From Acidaminococcus sp. (lineage in GTDB: Bacteria > Bacillota > Negativicutes > Acidaminococcales > Acidaminococcaceae): a stretch of DNA of 64,000 nt. Position 1 is the first letter of the stretch. Every line of letters starts with the position of its first letter. The notes under the pieces were generated by a model. The model did no database searches, was not told the origin of the DNA, and saw only the letters and a program-made list of their open reading frames with translations. The stretch covers positions 248,001-312,000 of the forward strand of contig JAKVOM010000001.1 of NCBI GenBank assembly GCA_022482815.1, in the 5' to 3' direction. The position numbers were made by a program, and so were the translations under genes. Below are positions 51,497-60,683 of the stretch, piece after piece.

Positions 51497-52438
51497 ATGC
51501 AGGCAGATGACAAATATATCCTTGAAATTTATCGAAAGGGAACATTGTCGGCAGCAGCGGATGCGCTCTACATGACCTCTCCTGCCCTTTGCATTTCTCT
51601 TCATAAAATAGAAAAAAGACTGGGCGTTCCCCTGTTCACCCGGACGCCCCATAAAATGATTCCTACAGAAGCCGGCAAAGAATATATCGGCATGTTAGAG
51701 GACATTGAGATGAGGGAACGCAATTTTACCCGTTATCTGGAGGACGTCAAACACCTGGAAACAGGAGAACTGATCATTGGCGGGACCCATTATATCAATG
51801 CCTATATTCTTCCTGATGTCCTTACCCGGTACAGTCAGCAGTATCCTCACATCCGTATTACCATCTATGAGAAAAGTGCCAAGCATCTGGAAGAAGATCT
51901 TTTAAAGCAAAAGATTGACGTGACACTGAGCTGTGATGAAAAAATCGTCCATACTATCAAAAGTTCTCCTGCTTTTACTGACCATATCCTGATAGGAGTC
52001 CCGCAGGAACATCCCATCAACAATGAGCTGCATCCGTTTGCCCTGTCCGCCGGTGATATCGCTGCTGGACGCCATATGGAAGACGACTGCCCCAGCCTTC
52101 CGATTTCCCGATTTAAGGATCTTGAATTTATCATGCTTTCCGAAGGGAATAACCTCCATGACCGTGCCTACGAATTGTTTCATCAGGCCGAACTGAATCC
52201 GAAAGTAAAACTTGAGATTTCCCAGATGATTACAGCTTTACATTTGGCAGAGCATGGATTTGCTGCCACCTTCATCAGCGACCGAAGCATCTCTCCCCAT
52301 TGTCCCCTCCGCTTTTATAAAATCGACTCTGACATCGCAGTTCGTCAATTTTACCTGATTACAGGAACCAAACCGTATCTTCCCTTTGCTCTGCGGCGCT
52401 TTATGGACTTTTTCCCGCTCTCATCGAAAATGAGCTGA
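51497..52438 (+). CDS. LysR-family transcriptional regulator
   Basis: 313 aa. Helix-turn-helix GTLSAAADALYMTSPALCISLH at residues 15-36 (split here for length by its two helices), then an effector domain with an inserted acidic stretch. AAGGAA precedes the ATG. Divergent from the SAF-UxaA-DAACS operon, its presumed target. The spacer 51379-51496 is AT-rich with a TATAAT at about 51421. Confidence 0.87.
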   Translation: MQADDKYILEIYRKGTLSAAADALYMTSPALCISLHKIEKRLGVPLFTRTPHKMIPTEAGKEYIGMLEDIEMRERNFTRYLEDVKHLETGELIIGGTHYINAYILPDVLTRYSQQYPHIRITIYEKSAKHLEEDLLKQKIDVTLSCDEKIVHTIKSSPAFTDHILIGVPQEHPINNELHPFALSAGDIAAGRHMEDDCPSLPISRFKDLEFIMLSEGNNLHDRAYELFHQAELNPKVKLEISQMITALHLAEHGFAATFISDRSISPHCPLRFYKIDSDIAVRQFYLITGTKPYLPFALRRFMDFFPLSSKMS

Positions 52439-52499
52439 TACTTGCTAAAAGATAAATAAGGAAATCAAGACGAACTTATCTTGCTGAGTCTCAAGCCAC

Positions 52500-52725
52500 A
52501 ATTTTCCTTTTCGCTGTTCGGTCGCTGGCCGCGAGCCGCCCGTGGAAGAAAAATTGTCAGGGCATTTTTCTACGAACTTATAAAAATAAAACCTAAGATT
52601 TAGGTTAAGTGCTAAATCTTAGGTTTTTATTATTTTATTTGAATCAAAAGTCTTACCACACTGCTGCAAACGAGGCTAAATGCTATAAGCCAAAGGCGCT
52701 TTTTTATTTTTTCGCAGTCCCTTTC
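52500..52725 (-). repeat. Composite intergenic repeat, copy R9 (minus orientation), compensated palindrome
   Basis: D inverted (TCGGTCGCTGGCCGCGAGCC near 52514), TACGAACTTATAAAAATAAA, palindrome A (52588-52627) whose arms read AAAACCTAAGATTTAG and CTAAATCTTAGGTTTT: three changed bases are mirrored in the other arm, keeping all 16 pairs. Then tail inverted (CACTGCTGCAAACGAGGCTA) and B (AAAGGCGCTTTTTTA). No gene in 52439-52759. Confidence 0.85.
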
Positions 52726-52759
52726 GCTGTCCGTTGAAGCAGATATCCTTGTGCGCACT

Positions 52760-53953
52760 TTATTTTGCATACAGCCCGTCCCAAACGATACGGCGGTAAT
52801 TTTCTCTATCCGTATCCCCTTCCGTATTAAAGAAGAGAATCTTGGAATTCTCGTCGAGCTCCAGTGCTTCCTTAAATTCCTTGAGTTCGGGATTCCTCAA
52901 AATTTCGCTCACGGCGCCAAAGGCAGCCGCACCGCTTTCACCGGAAATAATTTTCTGATCGTGTCCCATAGGATTACCCAAAATTCTCATTCCCTGGGCC
53001 GCCGCATAGTCCGGACAGGAGATGAAGAAATCTGCATAATCCGAAAGCACCTGCCACCCGATACTGCACGGCTCACCGCAGGCAAGACCAGCCATGATGG
53101 TGCGCATATGCCCCTTTACCGAATGGAGCTTTCCATCATTTGCCTTTGCGGTACGATAGAGGCAGTCGGCCTGATCAGGCTCCACAATGCCGATGATCGG
53201 TTTTTCGTCACCATAAATGGAGGAAAACAGCCCCGTAATGGCACCTGCCAAAGATCCAACACCAGCCTGGATGAAGATATGGGTCGGTTTTTCAGGCAGC
53301 TGCTCATACGCTTCAATTCCCATCGTTCCGTATCCCTGCATAATCCAGCGGGGAATTTCTTCATATCCTTCCCAAGCTGTATCCTGAACCATGACCCAGC
53401 CATTTTCTTTCGCCTTGCGGTTTGCCAGACGAACGGCATCGTCGTAATTCATGTCTGTAATCGTGGCATCTGCCCCTTCCGCACGAATATTCATGAGGCG
53501 TTCCTGTTTAGATCCTTCCGGCATATAGACTACAGCATGCTGATGCAGCTGCCGGGCCGTCCATGCCACGCCTCGTCCGTGATTGCCGTCTGTTGCGGTC
53601 ACAAAGGTGATATCACCCAGCAGTTTGCGGGTTTCATCGCTCGTCAGTCTGGCATAAGTCGCGTCCTTTATATCGATGCCGAGCCGGTCGGCCAGGTAAT
53701 GCCCCATTGCATAGCTGCCGCCCAGAACTTTAAAAGCGTTGAGGCCAAAGCGATAGGACTCATCCTTCACATACATGGACGAAATACCCAGTGCACGGGC
53801 CGTATCTTTTAAAGAAACAAGCGGCGTTTCCTTGTAAACGGGGAAGGTTCGATGGTATCTGAGGACCTTCTCTTCCACATCTTTGCTGAGAAAATCCAAA
53901 CTGCATTTTTGGCCTTCATGATTCCTGTGAACCATGTGGAAATCTCTTTTCAT
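52760..53953 (-). CDS. ygeX: Diaminopropionate ammonia-lyase
   Basis: 397 aa PLP enzyme of fold type II. The PLP-lysine motif is RFGLNAFKVLGGSYA (about residues 60-75), followed by TATDGNHGRGVAWTAR and a Gly-rich phosphate cup (GVGSLAGAITG). It converts 2,3-diaminopropionate to pyruvate and two ammonia. Start at 53953 after GGGAGGAG. Monocistronic; the usual ygeW/ygeY partners are not adjacent. Fits amino-acid fermentation. Confidence 0.92.
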   Translation of the reverse strand: MKRDFHMVHRNHEGQKCSLDFLSKDVEEKVLRYHRTFPVYKETPLVSLKDTARALGISSMYVKDESYRFGLNAFKVLGGSYAMGHYLADRLGIDIKDATYARLTSDETRKLLGDITFVTATDGNHGRGVAWTARQLHQHAVVYMPEGSKQERLMNIRAEGADATITDMNYDDAVRLANRKAKENGWVMVQDTAWEGYEEIPRWIMQGYGTMGIEAYEQLPEKPTHIFIQAGVGSLAGAITGLFSSIYGDEKPIIGIVEPDQADCLYRTAKANDGKLHSVKGHMRTIMAGLACGEPCSIGWQVLSDYADFFISCPDYAAAQGMRILGNPMGHDQKIISGESGAAAFGAVSEILRNPELKEFKEALELDENSKILFFNTEGDTDRENYRRIVWDGLYAK

Positions 53954-54343
53954 AAGTTCATCTCCTCCCATATTTTTCGATACGTCTGGCATACAAAAGC
54001 CATGCCAATTTTTATAAATCCATTATTTTTTATCCGACTTCGGATTCTGGAACTTGCTTAAGACAATAAATCTTCCGAATGCTCCCACGTACTTTGTTAT
54101 ATGCTATTTCATTTTTACAAAAATTGCAAAGAGGGAAAACAGCGCCTGCAAACGCCTCATTTTTCTACTTCATTACAAATCTTTTCCTATTTTCCAAATA
54201 CTCTTTCCGTTGTCAGCAAATAAGAAGCCCTTGCAAAATCCTAGTTAATTCATATGTTATCTGGATAATTAGCAAAATTTATCTTATTTTTACAATTTTC
54301 CTCCATTTTTCTCAAATTTACATACTTTTTCTCTTATGCGTGA

Positions 54344-54349
54344 TATAAT
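54344..54349 (+). promoter_or_regulatory. Extended -10 promoter of the desulfidase-YfcC-M20 operon
   Basis: TGATATAAT (TATAAT 54344-54349) 29 bp before the start codon. The 424-bp gap 53954-54377 is AT-rich, with no ORF or hairpin I could support. Confidence 0.6.
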
Positions 54350-54377
54350 TTAATCATCATACTAGGGGAGATGGTTA

Positions 54378-55679
54378 ATGATGTCAATAGCCGCAGCTGA
54401 TTTCCAAAACTATATACAGATCTTAGAAGAAGAACTGATACCTGCTATGGGATGCACTGAACCAATCGCAATCGCCTACGCTGCCGCAAAAGCAAAATCC
54501 TACTTGCCAGAAGACGTACAATCTTATGTAGTACGATGTTCAGGCAACATCATCAAGAATGTGAAGGGGGTCACTGTCCCGAATTCCGGTGGGCAAAAAG
54601 GGATTCCCGCTGCCGCTGCACTAGGGATTGTCGGCGGTAATCCGGACAGCGTTCTTGAAGTCATTGCCAGGGTAACTGACGCTGACAAAGAAGCGTGTAA
54701 AGAGTTAGTTGCAAAAAATGTCTGTGATGTCGAACTTGTGGAAGGGGTCCCCGGGCTTTACATCGACGTGATGCTTAAAGGAAAGGCCCATTCTTCGGAG
54801 GTCATTTTATCCGGAACCCATACGAATATTGCCCTGATCAAACAAGATGGGAAAACTCTCTTTGATCAGAAAAACGACGTGTCTGAATCCGGTCAAAAAG
54901 GAGACCGTACCAAGATGTCGCTGCACGGCCTCCTGGAGTTTGCCAATACAGTGCCTATCGAAAAAGTCAAAGCCATTCTCGACAAACAGATTGAAATGAA
55001 TACCGCTATTTCCAACGAAGGTCTGACCCACCCCTGGGGTGCTGAGGTCGGCCGGACAATCAAAGAAATCTATGGAGATACTGTGGAGGCGAGGGCCGTT
55101 GCTGCGGCCGCCGCCGGGTCTGACGCGCGCATGAGCGGATGCCCGAAACCGGTTGTCATCAATTCCGGTTCAGGCAACCAGGGCATTACCGTTTCGATGC
55201 CGGTTGTAGTGTATGCGAAAGAATGGAAGGCCAGCGCCGAAAAGAGATACCGTGCGCTTCTTGTCAGCAACCTGGTTTCCATCTATATCAAGCATTACAT
55301 CGGTCCGCTGTCCGCTTTCTGCGGTGCTGTAAGTGCCTCCTGCGGATCCGGGGCCGCCATTACATACCTGGCTGACGGTGATGAAGCAGCTATCGGCAGG
55401 ACGATTACCAATATGCTGGCTAACGTCAGCGGCATTGTCTGCGATGGTGCAAAACCGAGCTGTGCCGCAAAGATTGCTTCCAGTCTCCAGGCCGCTATCC
55501 TCGCCCATAAAATGGCGATGAAAGGCAATGCTTTTAAGGGCGGCGAAGGCCTCGTGGAAGAAAATGTGGAAGATACAATCAAGAACATCGGTTATCTGGG
55601 GAAAATCGGCATGAAGGAAACGGATATTGCCGTACTTAACACGATGATCCACAAGATCGACGTTTCTAAAGCTTTGTAA
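54378..55679 (+). CDS. L-cysteine desulfidase family protein (CyuA/UPF0597, YhaM-like)
   Basis: 433 aa, normal length. It opens with LEEELIPAMGCTEPIAIAYA and contains VPNSGGQKGIPAAAALG, VINSGSGNQGITVSMPVV, AFCGAVSASCGSG and CDGAKPSCAAKIASS; the several conserved Cys could hold a 4Fe-4S cluster. CyuA-type enzymes break cysteine to pyruvate, sulfide and ammonia; serine is an alternative substrate. First gene of an operon with a YfcC transporter and an M20 hydrolase. GGGGAG precedes the start. Confidence 0.87.
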   Translation: MMSIAAADFQNYIQILEEELIPAMGCTEPIAIAYAAAKAKSYLPEDVQSYVVRCSGNIIKNVKGVTVPNSGGQKGIPAAAALGIVGGNPDSVLEVIARVTDADKEACKELVAKNVCDVELVEGVPGLYIDVMLKGKAHSSEVILSGTHTNIALIKQDGKTLFDQKNDVSESGQKGDRTKMSLHGLLEFANTVPIEKVKAILDKQIEMNTAISNEGLTHPWGAEVGRTIKEIYGDTVEARAVAAAAAGSDARMSGCPKPVVINSGSGNQGITVSMPVVVYAKEWKASAEKRYRALLVSNLVSIYIKHYIGPLSAFCGAVSASCGSGAAITYLADGDEAAIGRTITNMLANVSGIVCDGAKPSCAAKIASSLQAAILAHKMAMKGNAFKGGEGLVEENVEDTIKNIGYLGKIGMKETDIAVLNTMIHKIDVSKAL

Positions 55680-55699
55680 AAATGGGGAGAGAATTGAAT

Positions 55700-57097
55700 A
55701 TGGAAAAGAAGAAAAAGACGGGTTCAATCAATGCGTTTGTCATTGTTGCAGGCGTCATTTTTGCCTGCTGGGTACTGTCCTTCTTCATTGCACCGGGCGC
55801 CTTTGAAAGACAGGTCATGAACGGACGTACTGTAGTCATTGCAAATTCATTCCATCCGGTACCTAAGGTTTATCTCGGGCCGCAGGCGCTGTTCCAGGCG
55901 ATTCCTAACGGCCTGGTGTCCAGTGCCAGCATGATGTTTCTCGTCATGCTGGTGGCAGGCTGCATCGAAGTCTATAAAAGAACCGGTACCCTGGATAAGG
56001 CCATGGCCGGTGTCCTTGCAAAGTCTGACACGCTGGGCTCCGAAAAGATTCTTGTTGCCATTATGATCATTTTCGGATGCCTTGGTGGTTTTCTGGGATG
56101 GAACGAACAGATTGTGCCGTTTATCCCGATTGTCATTTCCCTCTGTATTGCCCTGGGATATGATTTGATGACAGGTCTAGCCTGCTCTGCCATGATCGAC
56201 ATGATCAGCTTCTCCTTCTCACCTACGAGCGTGTATACGGTCGGCATCTCGGACGAAATCGCAGAACTGCCGATGTTCTCCGGATTCCTGTTCCGCTTTA
56301 TCCTGCTGGTCATTGCAAACATCATTATGTACATCTATGTACTGAGATACGCGAGATCCGTAAAAAACGGGAAGCGCGAATCACTCACGGCTGACCTTGA
56401 TGACAGCAAATTCCATGTGGACTACAGTGAAGCCCTGAGCAATCCGATGAATGGCCGCCAGAAGCTGTCCCTCATCGTTTTCCTGGTTACGTTCGTCGCT
56501 TCCATCGCGGGTGTATCCAGTTTCGGCTGGTCCATGAATGACCTGTCCGCCTGCTTTCTCTTCACTGCAGTTGCAGCCGGCGTCATCAATCGTGTCAAGG
56601 CCAATGATCTTGTAAACATCATCATTGCCGGTGCCAAAGATGGTCTCACTCCGGCCCTTGTTATCGGCCTGGCCAGAGGTATCCAGTGGATTCTGACTGC
56701 ATCTGCCATCATCGACCCGATCATCAACGCCATTTCCAAACCGCTGATGGCGATGCCGAAATACGCTACGCCGATTGCCGTCATGGTTGTCATTGCCCTC
56801 TTTAACGGACTTATTACGTCCGGTTCCGCAAAAGCAATGGCCCTGATGCCGATTCTGATTCCGCTCGCCGACCTCGTCGGCATGACGCGTCAGACTATGA
56901 TTCTGGCCTTCCAGTTTGGTGATGGCTTAACAAACTCCGCCTGGTTTACAAGCGGTACCCTGCTGATTTTCCTGACCATCGCCGGCATTCCGCTGAAGAA
57001 ATGGTGGAAATTCGTCACGCCGCTGCTTCTGATATTAACGGTCGTCTGCGTCATCGCACTGATCGTGGCTACTAAAATTAATTACGGTCCATTCTGA
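55700..57097 (+). CDS. YfcC-family transporter
   Basis: 465 aa, about 12 membrane segments. The family signatures are FFIAPGAFERQ, GGFLGWNEQIVPFIPI, SFSFSPTSVYTVGISDEIAELP and the C-terminal GSAKAMALMPILIPLADLVG. YfcC proteins are related to C4-dicarboxylate and AbgT-like carriers; substrates are poorly known. Start at 55700 after GGGGAGAG. Lies 20 bp after the desulfidase gene and 21 bp before the M20 hydrolase, so it likely imports that hydrolase's substrate. Confidence 0.88.
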   Translation: MEKKKKTGSINAFVIVAGVIFACWVLSFFIAPGAFERQVMNGRTVVIANSFHPVPKVYLGPQALFQAIPNGLVSSASMMFLVMLVAGCIEVYKRTGTLDKAMAGVLAKSDTLGSEKILVAIMIIFGCLGGFLGWNEQIVPFIPIVISLCIALGYDLMTGLACSAMIDMISFSFSPTSVYTVGISDEIAELPMFSGFLFRFILLVIANIIMYIYVLRYARSVKNGKRESLTADLDDSKFHVDYSEALSNPMNGRQKLSLIVFLVTFVASIAGVSSFGWSMNDLSACFLFTAVAAGVINRVKANDLVNIIIAGAKDGLTPALVIGLARGIQWILTASAIIDPIINAISKPLMAMPKYATPIAVMVVIALFNGLITSGSAKAMALMPILIPLADLVGMTRQTMILAFQFGDGLTNSAWFTSGTLLIFLTIAGIPLKKWWKFVTPLLLILTVVCVIALIVATKINYGPF

Positions 57098-57118
57098 TCG
57101 TAAGAGGAGGTAATTCCA

Positions 57119-58291
57119 TTGGATGTGAAACAAGAAATTGAAAGTATACAAGATGAACTGGTGGGAATGCGCCGCTATCTGCATGAGCATCCGGAGCAAT
57201 CGTGGCACGAATATGAAACCCAGGCATACATTATCAAATACCTGGAAAAATTAGGCATTCCCTATGTGAAATCCACGAAATCCGGTGTCATTGCGACCAT
57301 CAAGGGGCCGCACTCCTCCGATAAAATTCTCGGTATCCGGGCCGATATCGATGCGCTGCCGATCACAGAGCTCGGTTCCTGCGAATACAAATCCCAAAAT
57401 GAAGGCACCATGCATGCCTGCGGACACGATACTCACATCACGATTTTGCTCGGTACGGCAAAGATGCTGGCAAAGATGAAAGATGAACTCACCATCACGG
57501 TGAGACTTATTTTCCAGCCTGCCGAAGAAAAAATCGACGACAGCGGTGCCTACTACATGAAAAACGATCCTCTGGTCAATGAATGTTCCCGCCTGATTGC
57601 GCTTCATATCTGGAGCGAGATTCCCATTGGCTGTGCTTCCCTTCGCTACGGGCCGGTCATGAGTGCCGCTGATACCTTTGATGTCTACATTGAAGGCAAG
57701 GGCGGCCACGGCGCGCTGCCGCACCAGACCATTGACCCCATCGTGGCGGGTGCTCAGTTCGTCAACGAAGTGCAGACGGTAGTAAGCCGCGAAGTCAGTC
57801 CCCTGGAACCGGCCGTAATCAGCGTAACCGCCTTCAATTCCGGCACGACTTCCAACGTCATTCCGGGAACCGCTCACCTTCAGGGCACGACCAGAACCTT
57901 CAACGATGACCTGCGGAACGCCTATCCCGGGATTCTCGAAAGAATCGCAAAAGGCGTCGCCGAAACGTCCAGAACGAACATCAAAGTAGATTACCACTTT
58001 GGCCCGCCTCCCATGATCAACGATGATGACTGCGTCAAGACCGGACGCGTCGCCTGCGCCAAAGTCTTTGACAAGGACAAAATCATCGATTGGGAACTAC
58101 AGATGGGCGGCGAAGACTTCGCAAAGTATAAAGTGCCGAAATGCCTGCTGCTCTTAGGCGGCGGCTTCGAGGACAAAAACAGAAGATATCCGCAGCATAG
58201 TCCTTACTTCGACATCGATGAAAGAGCCTTGGGATTAGGTGTGAATTACTTTGTTGAGTATGTGCGTGCCTATGAGGATGAACTTAAATAA
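57119..58291 (+). CDS. M20-family amidohydrolase (N-acyl-amino acid hydrolase type)
   Basis: 390 aa, M20D subfamily. Metal ligands are visible in LGIRADIDALPI, MHACGHDTH, the AEE of FQPAEEKI, an HIW and the final QHSPYF; dimerisation domain region GGHGALPHQTIDP. Cleaves N-acyl or conjugated amino acids. Start TTG at 57119 with AGGAGG 8 nt upstream. Third gene of the operon; the combination suggests import of an acylated or conjugated amino acid, release by this enzyme, then breakdown by the desulfidase. Confidence 0.9.
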   Translation: MDVKQEIESIQDELVGMRRYLHEHPEQSWHEYETQAYIIKYLEKLGIPYVKSTKSGVIATIKGPHSSDKILGIRADIDALPITELGSCEYKSQNEGTMHACGHDTHITILLGTAKMLAKMKDELTITVRLIFQPAEEKIDDSGAYYMKNDPLVNECSRLIALHIWSEIPIGCASLRYGPVMSAADTFDVYIEGKGGHGALPHQTIDPIVAGAQFVNEVQTVVSREVSPLEPAVISVTAFNSGTTSNVIPGTAHLQGTTRTFNDDLRNAYPGILERIAKGVAETSRTNIKVDYHFGPPPMINDDDCVKTGRVACAKVFDKDKIIDWELQMGGEDFAKYKVPKCLLLLGGGFEDKNRRYPQHSPYFDIDERALGLGVNYFVEYVRAYEDELK

Positions 58292-58301
58292 ATAACTAAA
58301 A

Positions 58302-58343
58302 CAGGGCTGTGAAGCAATGATTTCGCATTGTTTCACAGCCCTG
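58302..58343. terminator. E-type terminator between M20 and FCD regulator genes
   Basis: CAGGGCTGTGAAGCAATG pairs with CATTGTTTCACAGCCCTG; convergent genes on both sides. Confidence 0.88.
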
Positions 58344-58387
58344 CGTTTGTAATAGCAAATAATTTAAGCTTGCCTAAACCTATCCCT

Positions 58388-59098
58388 CTAATTCTCGGAA
58401 TATTTACGTGTATGTTCCAATAGTAACTGCAAATGTTTTTTCATAGCTTCTGCAGCTTTATCAGCATCTCGTTCTTTGAGTGCGTCGGTTATGGCTACAT
58501 GATTAGATAATTTTTCCAGATGCATAACATTTGTAATTTTAGTGAATGTCTGATATACGCTGTTTTCCGTAAGAATCAACTTTAAAATTTTATATATCGT
58601 ACTATTGTGGGAAAGTTCAGCAAGTTTCAAATGATACTGCAGGTCAGCCTCGCTCCCGGTTCCGCCATTACGGACCTTGTATTGCTGTTCAAATGTTAAA
58701 TATTCTAATTCTTTGAGATCTTCATCAGTAAGATTTTTACAAGCCTCACGAACGGTATAAGTTTCAAGAAGGATACGTACTACCAGAATTTCTTCCAAGG
58801 ATTTTTTCTGTGTACTGTTTGTAGCACGAATAATTTCATAAGCAATTTTCTTTTTTTCGTTTTTTAGCTCTTCCTGATGCAAGTAATCCTTGCCTGCTTC
58901 GGTCAGACATCTTCCCTTATTACTAACACTTGCAATGAGACCCTCATTTTCAGCTTCCTTCATCATCCTTCCAACCGTAGCAGAAGGTACGTTTAAAATA
59001 TGACTTAAATAAATTGCCCCAACGGGAGAATTCTCCTTACTCATTGTTTCGAGCAATTGACGAATACTTAATTTTTCTTTTTTTCTCAACGAAGCCAT
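58388..59098 (-). CDS. FCD-domain transcriptional regulator (FadR-like C-terminus)
   Basis: About 236 aa. The N-terminus is a winged helix (LSIRQLLETMSKENSPVGA, VPSATVGRMMKEAENEGLI) and the C-terminal half is an all-helical FCD ligand domain (VVRILLETYTVREA, ADLQYHLKLAELSHN, ITDALKERDADKAAEAMKKH). Start is uncertain: ATG 59098 lies only 3 nt from GAGG; a TTG at 59089 has better spacing. It probably controls the eutH/ADH/serine dehydratase genes upstream, which are on the same strand. Confidence 0.8.
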   Translation of the reverse strand: MASLRKKEKLSIRQLLETMSKENSPVGAIYLSHILNVPSATVGRMMKEAENEGLIASVSNKGRCLTEAGKDYLHQEELKNEKKKIAYEIIRATNSTQKKSLEEILVVRILLETYTVREACKNLTDEDLKELEYLTFEQQYKVRNGGTGSEADLQYHLKLAELSHNSTIYKILKLILTENSVYQTFTKITNVMHLEKLSNHVAITDALKERDADKAAEAMKKHLQLLLEHTRKYSEN

Positions 59099-59191
59099 TC
59101 TCCTCTCACATATACAAAATAATGCATATTTATTATGATGAGACACAACTCATTTTATATAATTTTAACCAAAATCTCAAGAATAGAAAAA

Positions 59192-59227
59192 GGACTGTGA
59201 AGCAATGAAAATCATTTTTCACAGTCC
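59192..59227 (-). terminator. Terminator after eutH
   Basis: GGACTGTGAAGCAATGAAAA and TTTTTCACAGTCC form an E-type stem with a T-run on the minus strand, about 90 bp past the full-length eutH end. Confidence 0.8.
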
Positions 59228-59315
59228 CAACCTTTTGCTTTTTTCAGTAAAGTTCAAGCAAATCAGGGCAAATAAGCATACTTGCCCGCCTTAATAAAAT
59301 TCTCTTTTTATTGTG

Positions 59316-60407
59316 TTATTTAATATTACCCGCATTTTCGTATTTCATAATCAGATTACCAAGAAAAAGTGCAGTTATGCCAGCCCCCAGTTTAGACAAA
59401 ATAACGGGGATAACTACGTCGGGATGAGTTTGTACCACAAATCCCAAATGATCTCCCAGCATTCATGCCCCTGATACAGCAAAGGCCGTATTCAAAACCA
59501 CATCACGTTTCGGCATACTTCTCATCTGGGTAAAAGTTGCCATACTATTTACAAGGGTCATCATGATGCCGCTTGTTCCTTCTTCAGAAAGGTGGAAAAT
59601 AGATAAACAAGCTTTTATGCAAGGCCGAAAAAGCTTATAAAGGATGCAGACAAAAGGATAAGCTCCTCCAAGCAGTAAAGCAATACCTCCGATAATGACG
59701 GCCGCCTCATCAAATGGGAGCAATCCTGGAAGAATCGACCAGGAAAAGAGTTTTTGTGCAAGGGCGCACACGAGCCCTCCGTAAGTAATCATAAGACTTA
59801 ACCGCGCTACATATACAAGGCAGGAAGCCATAATATGCGGAAATTTTACCAGGGCGGCGGCGAGAAGTAATACGCAGGCAATCAAGGGTATCATCTGCCG
59901 TGTAAGAACCGGTATGGAAAGTCCCATCAGGATTCCCCCGGCAAAAATGCCCACCGGCGAAGCAATGATGCCAGCCAGAAGCCCCTGAATCAAAGGGAAA
60001 GATTCCTCTCGATTTTTCCCCATGAGGGCAACAGGGACTGTAAAAGTTAAGGTAGGTCCTAAAACACTCCCTACAATGTAGCCGCTGAAGATACCTAACT
60101 GCTGATCATTGGCAATTTGAGCGGCAAGAGGAGCTCCGCCAGAATCAACGGCCAAAAACAGACCCACAATGAAAGAAGGATCTACACCCAGGATATTGGA
60201 CAAGGGAAGTAAGTGCGGTTTTAAGAAATCGGCAAGTACGGGAGCCAAACAGATATACCCGCCAGCAAGAAGCAGCAGAGGTCCTGCCATATCAAAACCT
60301 TTGCGCAGTTCCTCTCCTATACCCCAAGGACTCCCTCGAAAAAGGTCAACAATAGCAAGCATGAATGATATAAGGATACATCCCATCAGACAATGATAGA
60401 AAATCAT
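59316..60407 (-). pseudogene. eutH: eutH-like ethanolamine permease gene with in-frame TGA
   Basis: Read from ATG 60407 (RBS AGAGGTG), 314 codons of a multi-spanning EutH-type membrane protein end at TGA (59463-59465). After that stop the same frame continues for 48 codons to TAA (59316-59318), and the continuation MLGDHLGFVVQTHPDVVIPV is the conserved EutH C-terminus, so the ancestral gene spans both parts (about 363 aa). It is interrupted by a nonsense codon, a sequence error, or recoding. An ATG directly follows the TGA. No other ethanolamine gene or eut shell gene is nearby. Confidence 0.82.
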
Positions 60408-60612
60408 TTCTTCACCTCTTATCCCCTTCAAATACAATAAAGACCTTAGAATCTGCTCTTAAATCACCGTACGAGGTTATATGCTTTTCATAAATTCTTT
60501 TAACAGGTGCATCCAGAAAAACACAAAACAACGCATTGAATACAGGCGACACGAATGTTTCTGTTGTTTTCCCCCTTTGGACAAACCTGTCTTTCTAAAC
60601 TCATCTAAACAT

Positions 60613-60657
60613 AAAAAAAGAGCCGTGAAGAAATGAATCATCATTGCTTCACGGCTC
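60613..60657 (-). terminator. Terminator after the ADH operon
   Basis: GAGCCGTGAAG pairs with CTTCACGGCTC, with an A-run at 60613-60619 giving a T-run on the minus strand. Separates the ADH operon from eutH; the interval 60438-60612 shows no gene. Confidence 0.85.
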
Positions 60658-60683
60658 CCTTTTATCATGATATGGCTGACTAA

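Noticed and set aside
59463-59465. Selenocysteine at the TGA of eutH
   Set aside because: No convincing stem-loop of the bacterial SECIS type is visible right after the TGA, and the aligned position in the family is not known to me as cysteine. A nonsense change is simpler.
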